A stretch of DNA of 64,000 bases, from the NCBI RefSeq assembly GCF_003054705.1, contig NZ_QAYX01000020.1, positions 62,001 to 126,000 on the forward strand, given 5' to 3'. This document shows positions 26,019 through 34,399 of the stretch, piece by piece. Positions within the stretch are counted from its first letter, which is position 1, and each line of letters begins with the position of its first letter. Both the position numbers and the translations under genes were made by a program. The DNA comes from Opitutus sp. ER46. GTDB taxonomy: Bacteria; Verrucomicrobiota; Verrucomicrobiia; Opitutales; Opitutaceae. Below the pieces are notes generated by a model, which worked only from the letters and a program-made list of their open reading frames with translations, made no database searches and was not told the DNA's origin.

Positions 26019-26142
26019 AAGATCAGCAGTTCGCGTGCGGTCGCGTCACCGCTGGCTTTAGCCCATTCGGTGTATGGTCAGCCGGGGCCGAGTCCGATAC
26101 ACTCGTTCCCGTTAGTTGCTAGTGTGTGTGTGTGGACTGTTC

Positions 26143-26177
26143 TTTTTAGGTCGTTCCCCATACCCACGACTTAAAAA
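26143..26177. repeat. 11-bp inverted repeat
   Basis: TTTTTAGGTCG (26143-26153) pairs with CGACTTAAAAA (26167-26177), with one G-T pair and a 13-nt loop. The T-run is on the 5' arm, so it is not a standard terminator, although it lies between convergent gene ends. Confidence 0.45.
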
Positions 26178-26228
26178 CGGTATGTCTGCTGACTACCCGA
26201 GCCAGTGTGCGAGTTAAGAAACTGGTTC

Positions 26229-26280
26229 GCGAACCTGGCGCGTCGCCTGGCAACAGGCGGCCCCACGCGCCCAGGTTCGC
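26229..26280. repeat. Two-level inverted repeat with GCAA tetraloop
   Basis: Outer arms GCGAACCTGGCGCGT (26229-26243) and 26265-26280 pair fully apart from one bulged C. Inside is a perfect 6-bp stem CGCCTG/CAGGCG capped by GCAA (26250-26253). The left arm is also half of the 12-bp palindrome GGTTCGCGAACC (26224-26235). This is a strongly folded element in DNA or RNA, of unknown role. Confidence 0.6.
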
Positions 26281-26391
26281 GGTCAGTTCCGCCGCCAACG
26301 CCAACACCACCAGCAACCCCCGCGGCACTTTGGGCCTCCCAGCAGGCAACAGCGCGGCAGCCAGAGCGCCAAGCACCCTACCCTGCGCGCG

Positions 26392-26658
26392 TCAGCTGTC
26401 CTCCAGCTTGACGTTGTGCTTGCGCAGGAACGGCACGAGTTCGTCGACGCCAAAATCGGCCAGGACGTCCCCCTTCCAATCGAGCGTCGGCGCCTTGGTC
26501 TGGCCTGACTTGCGGCGCATCTCCTCCATCGCCGTGGGGTCGCCCGTGACCTCGCGGAGCTTGTAGCTCACGCCATGCTGGTCGAGGAACTCGACCGCTT
26601 CGTGGCACCAGGGGCAGCCATTCTTCGTGTACAGGATGGGAAGATCGTCGGCGACCAT
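26392..26658 (-). CDS. Glutaredoxin
   Basis: 88 residues. ILYTKNGCPWCHEAVEFLDQHGVSY is the glutaredoxin fold's first beta-alpha unit with the dithiol CPWC (Cys15 and Cys18). The usual cis-proline segment appears as KAPTLDWKG, then a DELVPFL C-terminal helix. It is a small cytoplasmic thiol-disulfide oxidoreductase, probably glutathione- or thioredoxin-system linked. Divergent from galM across 234 bp in which no promoter stands out. Assignment firm; dithiol type by motif. Confidence 0.92.
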   Translation of the reverse strand: MVADDLPILYTKNGCPWCHEAVEFLDQHGVSYKLREVTGDPTAMEEMRRKSGQTKAPTLDWKGDVLADFGVDELVPFLRKHNVKLEDS

Positions 26659-26892
26659 GCGACGGCATGGTCAGGGGCGCGGGCCGGATGTTCCTCCGTC
26701 GTCCGCGCGCACCGCGCGTCGAGCACCAGGAGTCATCCGGGGACGGCACGCGCCTGGCCCCGAAGCGCGCCGCGGCGGTTTTTCCGGCCGGTCATCGGCC
26801 TCCTCCCGTGTCCCGAGGTTGGGCGTTCAAGGAATAGCACACCAGAGGCTGGATTTCGCCGGCCAACCGTCCAGACTTCCCGCCTCCCCGGC

Positions 26893-27951
26893 ATGAAAGC
26901 TTTTGGCCTGACCCCAGACGGTCGTGAAACCCACCTGTTCAGCCTGCGCCGCGACGGCGGCTTTGGCGCGGACATCTCAGATTTTGGCGGCACCCTGGTG
27001 CGGCTGTTCGCGCCTGATCGGCACGGCGAGCTGGCCGACGTCGTCCTTGGTTTCGATTCCGTCCGCGGCTACACGCAGCCGACGTGCCCCTACTTCGGCT
27101 CCACGGTGGGACGCTGCGGCAACCGCATCGCGCACGGCCGTTTCACGCTCGATGGCAAGACCTACACCCTCGCCACGAACAACGCCCCGGCGGGAATTCC
27201 CTGCCACCTGCACGGCGGCCCCGGCGGTTTCGACAAGGTGCTCTGGCAGGCGGAGCAGACCACGGTGGGCGGCGACCCGGTCCTTCGCCTCCGTTACCAG
27301 AGCCGCGAGGGCGAAGAGGGGTATCCGGGCAACCTGGACGTCACGGTCGAATTCACCGTCACGGCAGACCAGGCGCTACGGATCGACTACAGCGCCACGA
27401 CGGACAAGGCCACGCCGGTCAACCTGACCAATCACGCGTATTTCAATCTCGCCGGCGAAGGCTCGCGCTCCGTGCTGGGGCACGTCCTCACGCTCAACGC
27501 GACGCGGTACACCCCGGTGAACGCGGGGCTGATTCCGCTTGGTGAACTTGCGCCGGTGGCCGACACCCCCTTCGATTTTCGCGCCCCGCACACGGTGGGC
27601 GAGCGGATCGATCGGCCCAATGAGCAACTGCGGTTCGGTGCCGGTTACGACCACAACTTCGTCCTGGATGGCAGCGGATCCCTGGCCCTGGCGGCCACGG
27701 TGCTGGAGCCCCTCTCCGGACGCGAACTCGAGGTCCTCACGACCGAGCCCGGGGTGCAGTTCTACAGCGGCAACTTCCTCGATGGCACGCTGCCGGGAAA
27801 GAACGGGCACACCTACCCGCGTCGCAGCGGCCTCTGCCTGGAGACGCAGCATTTCCCGGATTCGCCGAACCAGCCAGGGTTTCCGTCGGTGATCCTGCGG
27901 CCGGGCCGGTCGTACCGCTCGACGACGGTCTTCCGTTTCAAGGCGCGCTGA
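26893..27951 (+). CDS. galM: Aldose 1-epimerase (galactose mutarotase)
   Basis: 352 residues. Mutarotase signatures: FGSTVGRCGNRIAHGRF, CHLHGGPGGFDKVLW (first active-site His region), VNLTNHAYFNLAG (second His), GYDHNFVLDG and CLETQHFPDSPNQPGFP with the catalytic Glu. It interconverts alpha and beta anomers of galactose, glucose or xylose. No signal peptide is seen, so it is probably cytoplasmic. It stands alone between the glutaredoxin and adhesin genes. The 135 bp after its stop are GC-rich with small palindromes but no T-run terminator. Confidence 0.94.
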   Translation: MKAFGLTPDGRETHLFSLRRDGGFGADISDFGGTLVRLFAPDRHGELADVVLGFDSVRGYTQPTCPYFGSTVGRCGNRIAHGRFTLDGKTYTLATNNAPAGIPCHLHGGPGGFDKVLWQAEQTTVGGDPVLRLRYQSREGEEGYPGNLDVTVEFTVTADQALRIDYSATTDKATPVNLTNHAYFNLAGEGSRSVLGHVLTLNATRYTPVNAGLIPLGELAPVADTPFDFRAPHTVGERIDRPNEQLRFGAGYDHNFVLDGSGSLALAATVLEPLSGRELEVLTTEPGVQFYSGNFLDGTLPGKNGHTYPRRSGLCLETQHFPDSPNQPGFPSVILRPGRSYRSTTVFRFKAR

Positions 27952-28086
27952 ACACCGCGGCGGTCTTCGCCCCCGCAGCCGACGCACGCGCGGGTGTCGC
28001 CGCCGAGCGGGGAAACGTCCTGCACCGCCGCGCCGCCACGGCGGCATTCGCCTGCCGCGCGGCACGAGCCTGATGCCACGTGCGGC

Positions 28087-31000
28087 TCAGCGAGCCGAGC
28101 GCCGCCGACGCGAAAGGACGTACGTGGCGAGGAGGCCGGTCAGCAGGAGCGCGTAGGTGGACGGCTCCGGGACCGGATCGAAGTTGAGCGTCAGCGTGTT
28201 GCCCGACAGCCCGATCGTGAACTGACCACCATGCTGGTTCGTGAAGTTGGATGCATTAACCCAGAACTGATCCGATCCCGTGAAACCAGTGATCGAAGTC
28301 GCCGAAAGGATTGTCCACGACTGCGCCTTGGTCGGGTCAAAGTTCATGGCCATCAGGCTGGCGCCATCGAGCCCGACGGAAGACAGGCTGAACACGAACG
28401 GCGTGGCGGAGGTGGCGGCGACCTGGACATCGCCGTTGACGATGATCATGTCCCATCCGCCAATCGTGACCGCATCGTTCATCCCAAACTGGTACACGCC
28501 GCCACCGCTGAGGATGAGGACGCTGGTGCTGATCAGGCTGCCGTCAAAGGTGACGCTGCCGATCCCGCCCATCCCGGGGCTGAGCACTATACCGCTCCCG
28601 ATGTTGAAGCCGGTGGTGCCGCTCGGAACCGAGAAGGTGCCGGTGCCGCCGAGAATGCCGGACGTCACGGCGATACGATTGGAGACGGTGGCGCCACTGC
28701 CGACCGCGAGAGAGCCGCCGGAAAGCGTCACGAGGTTGGACGTAGCACCAAATGCGGCACTGGAGCCGGCGACGATGTTCGCCCCCTCCAGGATCGTCGT
28801 GTTGCCCGTGTAGGTGTTGGTGCCGGTCAACTTCAGCGTCGCGCCCGAACCGGAATAGGTAAGCCCCGTCGTTTCGCCCACGATGGCGCCGGCAAACACG
28901 GCGTCAGCCCCCTGCACGACCGTCAGCGACTTGCCGGTGAGCGTGAGGGTGCCGGTGCCAAGCGCATCGGAAATTCCGTTCACGGTGCTGTGGTCGAGGA
29001 ACGTCGCGCCCACGGCGGAGTCGCCGGCAAAGACCAGCGCGCCACCGCCAACGGAGGCCGCGGTGTTGAAAATCACATTGCCCTCCTCGAGGCGCAGATC
29101 GCCCGTGCGGTCACTGTGACTGCCGAACAGACTGAGCGTACCCGCGCCGACCTTGCGGAGATCGCCGCCGGTGACGACGCCCTGGAGGATCAGGTCGTAG
29201 GCCCCACCGACCGCGACGGAGCTGCTGCCCAGGTTGATCGCGTTGCTGATGGTACGCGTCCCCCCCGCCGTGAGGATCGAGGCGCCGAGCGCGTTGACGG
29301 CCGCCGTCGAGGTCACGTTGAGGGTGCCCGTGCCGAGCGCGGTATCACTGCCGAGGTACAGCGTTCCGGCCTGCAGCGTCGTGTCCCCGGTGTAGGTGTT
29401 GTTGCCCGCCAGCGTGACGCTGGAGACGAGGCCGAGCCCGTCGCCGGAGACCGAAGTCGCGATGGACCGGGCATCACCGACGATGACGCCGAAGGCGCCG
29501 GAGAGTGGCGTGAGCACCGTGAGCTGGCCGCCCTTGTAGCCGGCGAAACGATATGCGGTGTCCGTGCCGGACAATGTGATGCTCACGTTGCCCCCGAGCG
29601 TCGCCGAGGTGGCGGTGCCGAGGAACACGGTCGCGGTGCTGTCGAAGGACGAAAGCGTGATATTGCCCGTGACGGCGAAGGATCCGGTGAACGAATCGAA
29701 GCCGATGATCGTGCTGGTCGAACTGGCGAAGCGGTTGATGAAGCTATCGGGGGTGGCGCCGAACGCAGCGACGTCCTCGGTCCCGATATAGCCGCAACCG
29801 CTGAGCAGGCCGCTCGCCGGCAGCGCGCCGGCCCCGAAGATCACGCCCGAGTTGGAGACCACGGTGCCGCCGGTGTAGGTGTTGGCGCCGACGAGCCGCA
29901 CGGTGAGCGGATTGGCTTCGGCGGAGGTGACGTCCACGCTGCGGACCGTGTTGCCGCCGTTGGCGTCGACCAGCGCGGAGGTGACCTGCAACAGGCCGCC
30001 GCCGTTGCCAAAACGATAGGTGGTATCGACCGGCGTGATCGTGCCCGTGAGGATGGCGCCCGAGGCGGAGCCGAGGCGGGCGGTGCTGGTGAAGCCGGTG
30101 AGGTTGATGTTGCCTGCAAAAGTATTGGGCGAAGCGGCGGACGCGCTATCGAACCCGATCGCGCCGGAGGTACCTTGCTTGTCGAAACGGTCGATGAACG
30201 TCGTCTGGACGTCAGCCGGCACAAACCCGATGCCGATGTAGCCGGCACTCTGGGACACGAAGGTGCCGTACGCAGGGGTGGTGGGCAGGGAGCCGGCGGT
30301 TCCGAACACGATGGCGCCGGAGGTCGACTCGACCCCACCCGTCATGCCGGAGGAGCCTCCCTTGAACACCAGGGCGGCCGTGCCCGCGCCGTAGAAGCGG
30401 CCGGGACCAGTCACGACGCCGTTGAAGAACACGGGGTCGGATCCCGTGACGAGCGAGAGGGTGTTGCTGAAGGCCACCGAGCCGGTGAACGTGAACCCGC
30501 CCTGACCGCCAAAGGTCAGCGGGACGTTGGCCGGACCGGCGAAGACGACGTTGTTCGCGATGGTGCGGGAACCGCCGAGCGTCACGAGCGACAACCCGTA
30601 AACCGGCGAGCTTTGCGGGGAAATGGTGAACGTGCCGGTGCCGAGCGCCGCATCGTTCCCGAGTGCCAGGACGCCATCATGCAGCGTCAGGCCGCCACTG
30701 AAGGTGTTCGCCTCGGTCAGGGTGGTATTGCCGTAGACGTCCAGGCTGCCGGTGCCGCTGATCAGCCCCCGGAGCACCAGGGAGTCGCCGGCCCAGCTGC
30801 TCGCCAGCCGGGCGAAGTCATTGGGCTCGTCCGCCCCCGCCTCCTTCAGCGAAACCTGGACCGCAAGGATGCCCGAGAGGACGATCGGGTTGTGCAGCGT
30901 GATGTTGCCGCTAGGTGCGACAAGCGCCTTCTTCGCATCGGTGGCGGCAACGGTCAGGGCGCCGGTGCCGAGCGAGCCACTGAGAATCGTGCCGTCGTGC

Positions 31001-34000
31001 ACCGTGCTGTCCTGGGTCACCACGAGCACTCCACTCTCGAGGGTGGTGCCGCCGCTGAACGTATTGGCGCCCACCAGACCCACGATGCCACTGGCATAGG
31101 GGGAGCCGCCGGCGCCGACGACCACGCGGTTGACATATCCATTCACCAGCGGCGACGAGATGACGAGCGTGCCGTCATCAGCCGCGAGCAGGGAAAGCGT
31201 GCCATTGGCCCCACCTTGGGTCGGAGCGTAGATGAGGCCGCTCAGCGTGGCATTCGTCGCCGTGCCGAGGTAGATCGACCCCAGATGCCGGAGATCGATC
31301 GTGTCACTGAAGGAGCGGCCACCTTGGTTGTAGCCGGACATGCGGGCGCTGATTCCGCTGGTGGAATCAATTCCCAGGACGGACGTGGCCGTGTAGGAAG
31401 TCACCCGGTTCGTCGCGAAATCACCGATACTGCCGCCGGCGAAGTTCTCCGTCAGGCCAACGTAGCCGTAAGCCCCGAGCGTTACGCTGGAACCCGCAGG
31501 TAACGCCGTCGCGGAATCGAGAATCGCGAGCGAGTTGGCGACACTGAGCCCGCCGGTATAGTCGTTGGCGCCGCGAAAGACGGTCACCAGATAATTGCCG
31601 TCGAGGCCCGGCACCGAACTCACGCTGACGTTGTTCGCGCCGGTCAGCGTGGAGCTGATGACGAGCGCCCCACCGCCGTTGCCGAATTTGTAGCCGCTCG
31701 CGTGCGGCGTGATGGTGCCGGTGAGCTGTGCGCTCGTGCTCGAGCCAAGGGTGACGTTGGCGAAATTCGTCAGGTCGATCGCATCGGCGAACGTGGTGGT
31801 CACATCGGTCGGCGAGTCGAAGCCCAGCGCCCCGGAGAAGTTGGGCGCGTCGATGAGGCCGAGGACGGAAGCCGCGCTCGCCGGCGCGGGACTGCCGAGG
31901 TTCAGGATTCCGACGTATCCATTGGTGCCCTTCAAATAGGAGGTCGCGACCGGCACCGCGGCAGCCGAGCCGAAAAGCAGACCAGCGGCGTTGAGCGTAA
32001 CGCTCGAAATGGAGCTGGTGTCGATGGAGCCGAGGATCAGGGCGTGACCAAAACGATCGGGGCTGGAGGTGAGCGTCAGCGCCGTGGTGCCACTCGCACT
32101 TCGCAGCATCCCGCCGATTTGAACCAGGTCGCCCAACTGCACCGTGGCCGTCGTCGTGGGCACGGTGACATCGCCGTTGAGCACGAGGGCGTGGGCGTTT
32201 TGGCCCATCAACGTTGCGCCGTTCGCGACGCTGACCGCATTGGTCAATCCCACGTCGGAGATCGCGTCCGGCGCGACCGCCAGAGTGGCGTTCGCACCCA
32301 CCGCCACGTTGCCAACGCCGAGAGGATTCGAGCCCTTCACGGTGAGCGTGCCGCCACTGATCGTGGTGCTGCCGGAGAACTCGGAGTTGCTGCCGACGAT
32401 GACAAAGGTCGTGTTGCCCGTGCCGGCGAGCGTGAGGTTGCCCGCGCCGCTCAGCGAGCCCGCGAAGTAACCGCCGAATGCGTTCGCGGCGGGCGCGACC
32501 GTGAGGCTCGAGGTCGGCGCGCCCAGGTTGAGGTTGGAGGCCACTGCTCCATGCAAGGCCGCGATCGTGTTGCTGGTTTCGGCCGCCAGGGTGACGCACG
32601 CGCCGCTGGCAATGATCAAGGTCGTGGCCGTCGGCAGGGTATTGCTGGCCCCGACCACGAGCGTGCCCTCGTTCACCGACGTCACGCCGGCATACGTGTT
32701 GCTTCCAGCGAGCGTCCAACTGCCGGAGCCGGACTTCACGAGACCGACGCCGGTGATCGGGCCCGCGACCACGCCGCTGGCGCCCGTCCCCGTCAGCATC
32801 AGTCCCCAGCCGGTGTTGTTGGTGATCCCACCCGCCAGCACCACCTGCCCGGAGCTATTGTTCGTCACGGGCGTCGCCGTTCCGCTCATCACGATTGGCG
32901 CCGCGACGGTCAGCGTGTCGACGCCGCTGTAATCAAACGTCAACGACACGCCGCTCAGCGTCAGGCTGGTCACACTGGCGTCGACGGGGCCGGTGAGGAC
33001 CAGCTGACTGGCGAGATTGGGCACCGCCGCGAAGGTCAGGTTGGTTGTGCTCGAGACCGCCTTGAGCCCGCCCGCGAAAGCGATCGTGCCGCCGAGGTTG
33101 ACCACGGCGTTGCCGGCCGGGACGGACACGTTGCCGCCAAAGTAGAGTCCGCTATCGCCCCCCAGCGCCTTCAACACCGCGCCCGACGCGAGCGTCACCG
33201 GGTTGTTGATGATGGGGGTTCCCGAGTTGTGCACCCCCAGCGTCGCGCCGCTGGCCACGCTCAAGGTGCCATTGCCCAGCGTAGCCCCGGCGACCAGATT
33301 GACCGTGCCGCTGGCGACAGTGATCGCGCCGGAATAGGTGGTGAAGCCATCGGTGTCGCTGGCGCCGAGAACGAACGTGGAGCCACTGCCGCCCGCGATG
33401 GTCAGGTTGCCGGCGCCCAGCAGCGTGCCGAAATACCAGCCGCCGGACGCGTCCGCGGCGGGAGCGAGCGTCAGCGCGGATCCGGGGGCGAGCGTGATCT
33501 TGGCGCCGGTGTCGCCCTCGACCACGGCGACGGTCTGCGTGCGGTTGTCGGCGAGCGTCAGCGACCCCGTCCCGCCCAGCGTGATAGTCGCAGCCGGCGT
33601 GAGCACGTTGGAGGCGCCGAGCACCAGCGTGCCCGCGTTCACCTGGAGATCGCCCGTGCTGGTCCCCGTGAGCGTCCAGGTGCCGGAACCGTCCTTGATG
33701 AGGCCAAGCGGCGAATCGATCGCGCCGCTGATCACGCTCTCGAGCCCGCTGCCGTTGAGGAGCAGTGCGGAGCCGGTGCTGTTGGTGACGCTGCCGGAGA
33801 TGACCAACCCGCCGGAACCGGCCGGGTCATCGGTGATCGGCGACGCGGTGGTGGTGAAAATGATCGGCGCCGCGATCGTCTGGGTGGCGCCGGACAGATT
33901 CTGGATTCCCCCGGCGGTGATGGTGAGGCTGCCGGCGCCGGTGAGCGTGTAATTCCCCGCCGTAGCATCAAATTTGATACCGGCGACGGTCACCGCGGTA

Positions 34001-34209
34001 TCCACGACGGGCTGCGCGAGCGCCACATTGCCAAACGCGACGGTGACGTTGGCCGAAGGGCTGGTGTTCTCGACCCAGTTGGCGGCGGTCGCGAAATCGG
34101 TTCCGCTTCCGCTCGTATTCCACCAGATCAAGGTCGGGCTCTCGGCCTGCGCGAAGGCGGCGCACGCAAATGCCGCGCAAACAGGGATAAAATGCCGGCT
34201 GGACAGCAT
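28087..34209 (-). CDS. Giant PEP-CTERM protein with autotransporter-type beta-strand repeats
   Basis: 2040 residues. A signal peptide (MLSSRHFIPVCAAFACAAFAQA) is followed by many 'autotransporter-associated beta strand' repeats. Examples are SGTWTLTGTSTGDLQVNAGTL, SGSWTLAGSNTYAGVTSVN and NTYTGDTTLQAGTLYLGSD, each with the W/L-T-G-x-NTYxG-T pattern, predicting a long beta-helix. The C-terminus VPEPSTYALLLTGLLATYVLSRRRR is a PEP-CTERM sorting signal (VPEP, membrane helix, Arg cluster), so it should be handled by an exosortase, none of which is in the window. No autotransporter barrel. Lies 190 bp after the DUF4450-like gene, same strand. A surface or matrix protein is likely; the ligand is unknown. 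Confidence 0.92.
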   Translation of the reverse strand: MLSSRHFIPVCAAFACAAFAQAESPTLIWWNTSGSGTDFATAANWVENTSPSANVTVAFGNVALAQPVVDTAVTVAGIKFDATAGNYTLTGAGSLTITAGGIQNLSGATQTIAAPIIFTTTASPITDDPAGSGGLVISGSVTNSTGSALLLNGSGLESVISGAIDSPLGLIKDGSGTWTLTGTSTGDLQVNAGTLVLGASNVLTPAATITLGGTGSLTLADNRTQTVAVVEGDTGAKITLAPGSALTLAPAADASGGWYFGTLLGAGNLTIAGGSGSTFVLGASDTDGFTTYSGAITVASGTVNLVAGATLGNGTLSVASGATLGVHNSGTPIINNPVTLASGAVLKALGGDSGLYFGGNVSVPAGNAVVNLGGTIAFAGGLKAVSSTTNLTFAAVPNLASQLVLTGPVDASVTSLTLSGVSLTFDYSGVDTLTVAAPIVMSGTATPVTNNSSGQVVLAGGITNNTGWGLMLTGTGASGVVAGPITGVGLVKSGSGSWTLAGSNTYAGVTSVNEGTLVVGASNTLPTATTLIIASGACVTLAAETSNTIAALHGAVASNLNLGAPTSSLTVAPAANAFGGYFAGSLSGAGNLTLAGTGNTTFVIVGSNSEFSGSTTISGGTLTVKGSNPLGVGNVAVGANATLAVAPDAISDVGLTNAVSVANGATLMGQNAHALVLNGDVTVPTTTATVQLGDLVQIGGMLRSASGTTALTLTSSPDRFGHALILGSIDTSSISSVTLNAAGLLFGSAAAVPVATSYLKGTNGYVGILNLGSPAPASAASVLGLIDAPNFSGALGFDSPTDVTTTFADAIDLTNFANVTLGSSTSAQLTGTITPHASGYKFGNGGGALVISSTLTGANNVSVSSVPGLDGNYLVTVFRGANDYTGGLSVANSLAILDSATALPAGSSVTLGAYGYVGLTENFAGGSIGDFATNRVTSYTATSVLGIDSTSGISARMSGYNQGGRSFSDTIDLRHLGSIYLGTATNATLSGLIYAPTQGGANGTLSLLAADDGTLVISSPLVNGYVNRVVVGAGGSPYASGIVGLVGANTFSGGTTLESGVLVVTQDSTVHDGTILSGSLGTGALTVAATDAKKALVAPSGNITLHNPIVLSGILAVQVSLKEAGADEPNDFARLASSWAGDSLVLRGLISGTGSLDVYGNTTLTEANTFSGGLTLHDGVLALGNDAALGTGTFTISPQSSPVYGLSLVTLGGSRTIANNVVFAGPANVPLTFGGQGGFTFTGSVAFSNTLSLVTGSDPVFFNGVVTGPGRFYGAGTAALVFKGGSSGMTGGVESTSGAIVFGTAGSLPTTPAYGTFVSQSAGYIGIGFVPADVQTTFIDRFDKQGTSGAIGFDSASAASPNTFAGNINLTGFTSTARLGSASGAILTGTITPVDTTYRFGNGGGLLQVTSALVDANGGNTVRSVDVTSAEANPLTVRLVGANTYTGGTVVSNSGVIFGAGALPASGLLSGCGYIGTEDVAAFGATPDSFINRFASSTSTIIGFDSFTGSFAVTGNITLSSFDSTATVFLGTATSATLGGNVSITLSGTDTAYRFAGYKGGQLTVLTPLSGAFGVIVGDARSIATSVSGDGLGLVSSVTLAGNNTYTGDTTLQAGTLYLGSDTALGTGTLNVTSTAAVNALGASILTAGGTRTISNAINLGSSSVAVGGAYDLILQGVVTGGDLRKVGAGTLSLFGSHSDRTGDLRLEEGNVIFNTAASVGGGALVFAGDSAVGATFLDHSTVNGISDALGTGTLTLTGKSLTVVQGADAVFAGAIVGETTGLTYSGSGATLKLTGTNTYTGNTTILEGANIVAGSSAAFGATSNLVTLSGGSLAVGSGATVSNRIAVTSGILGGTGTFSVPSGTTGFNIGSGIVLSPGMGGIGSVTFDGSLISTSVLILSGGGVYQFGMNDAVTIGGWDMIIVNGDVQVAATSATPFVFSLSSVGLDGASLMAMNFDPTKAQSWTILSATSITGFTGSDQFWVNASNFTNQHGGQFTIGLSGNTLTLNFDPVPEPSTYALLLTGLLATYVLSRRRRSAR

Positions 34210-34399
34210 GGTTGGTAAATGCCCGAGAGCAGTGACAGCCACAAGGTGAAAACCGGCTGCGTCGCAACCGCTCCGCCCCGCAAAACGCCGCGGCTTGCCG
34301 GGGTGCAGCGGCGATGAGCGCCCTGCCCCGCCGGCCAGATTTACCTCGGGCTTACACGCCACCCGCCCGCGCTATTTGCCGGCGGCTTGCAGCTGCGCA

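Larger units (their letters stand above)
26019..26391. other. 373-bp convergent intergenic region, AT-richer, with two structured repeats
   Basis: Between the convergent LuxR-type and glutaredoxin genes. It contains a GT-repeat (about 26120-26133), an 11-bp inverted repeat (26143-26177) and a long structured element with a GCAA tetraloop (26229-26280). The A/T-rich patch around 26100-26215 differs in composition from the flanks. No credible gene: one leftward open frame (26146-26376, hydrophobic in places) begins just past the glutaredoxin stop but lacks a ribosome-binding site. Confidence 0.6.

Noticed and set aside
26224-26280. Possible tRNA or attachment site (GGTTCGCGAACC resembles a T-arm)
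   Set aside because: No acceptor, D- or anticodon arms can be drawn, and no integrase gene is nearby.
26146-26376. Leftward 76-codon frame after the glutaredoxin gene
   Set aside because: Partly hydrophobic, but it runs through the palindromic element and lacks a ribosome-binding site.
27994-31503. 1169-codon rightward open frame opposite the PEP-CTERM gene
   Set aside because: Produced by repeat DNA of the real gene read backwards; no start context or motif.
28087-34209. Type V autotransporter
   Set aside because: It has autotransporter-associated repeats but no C-terminal barrel; the end is a clear PEP-CTERM signal.
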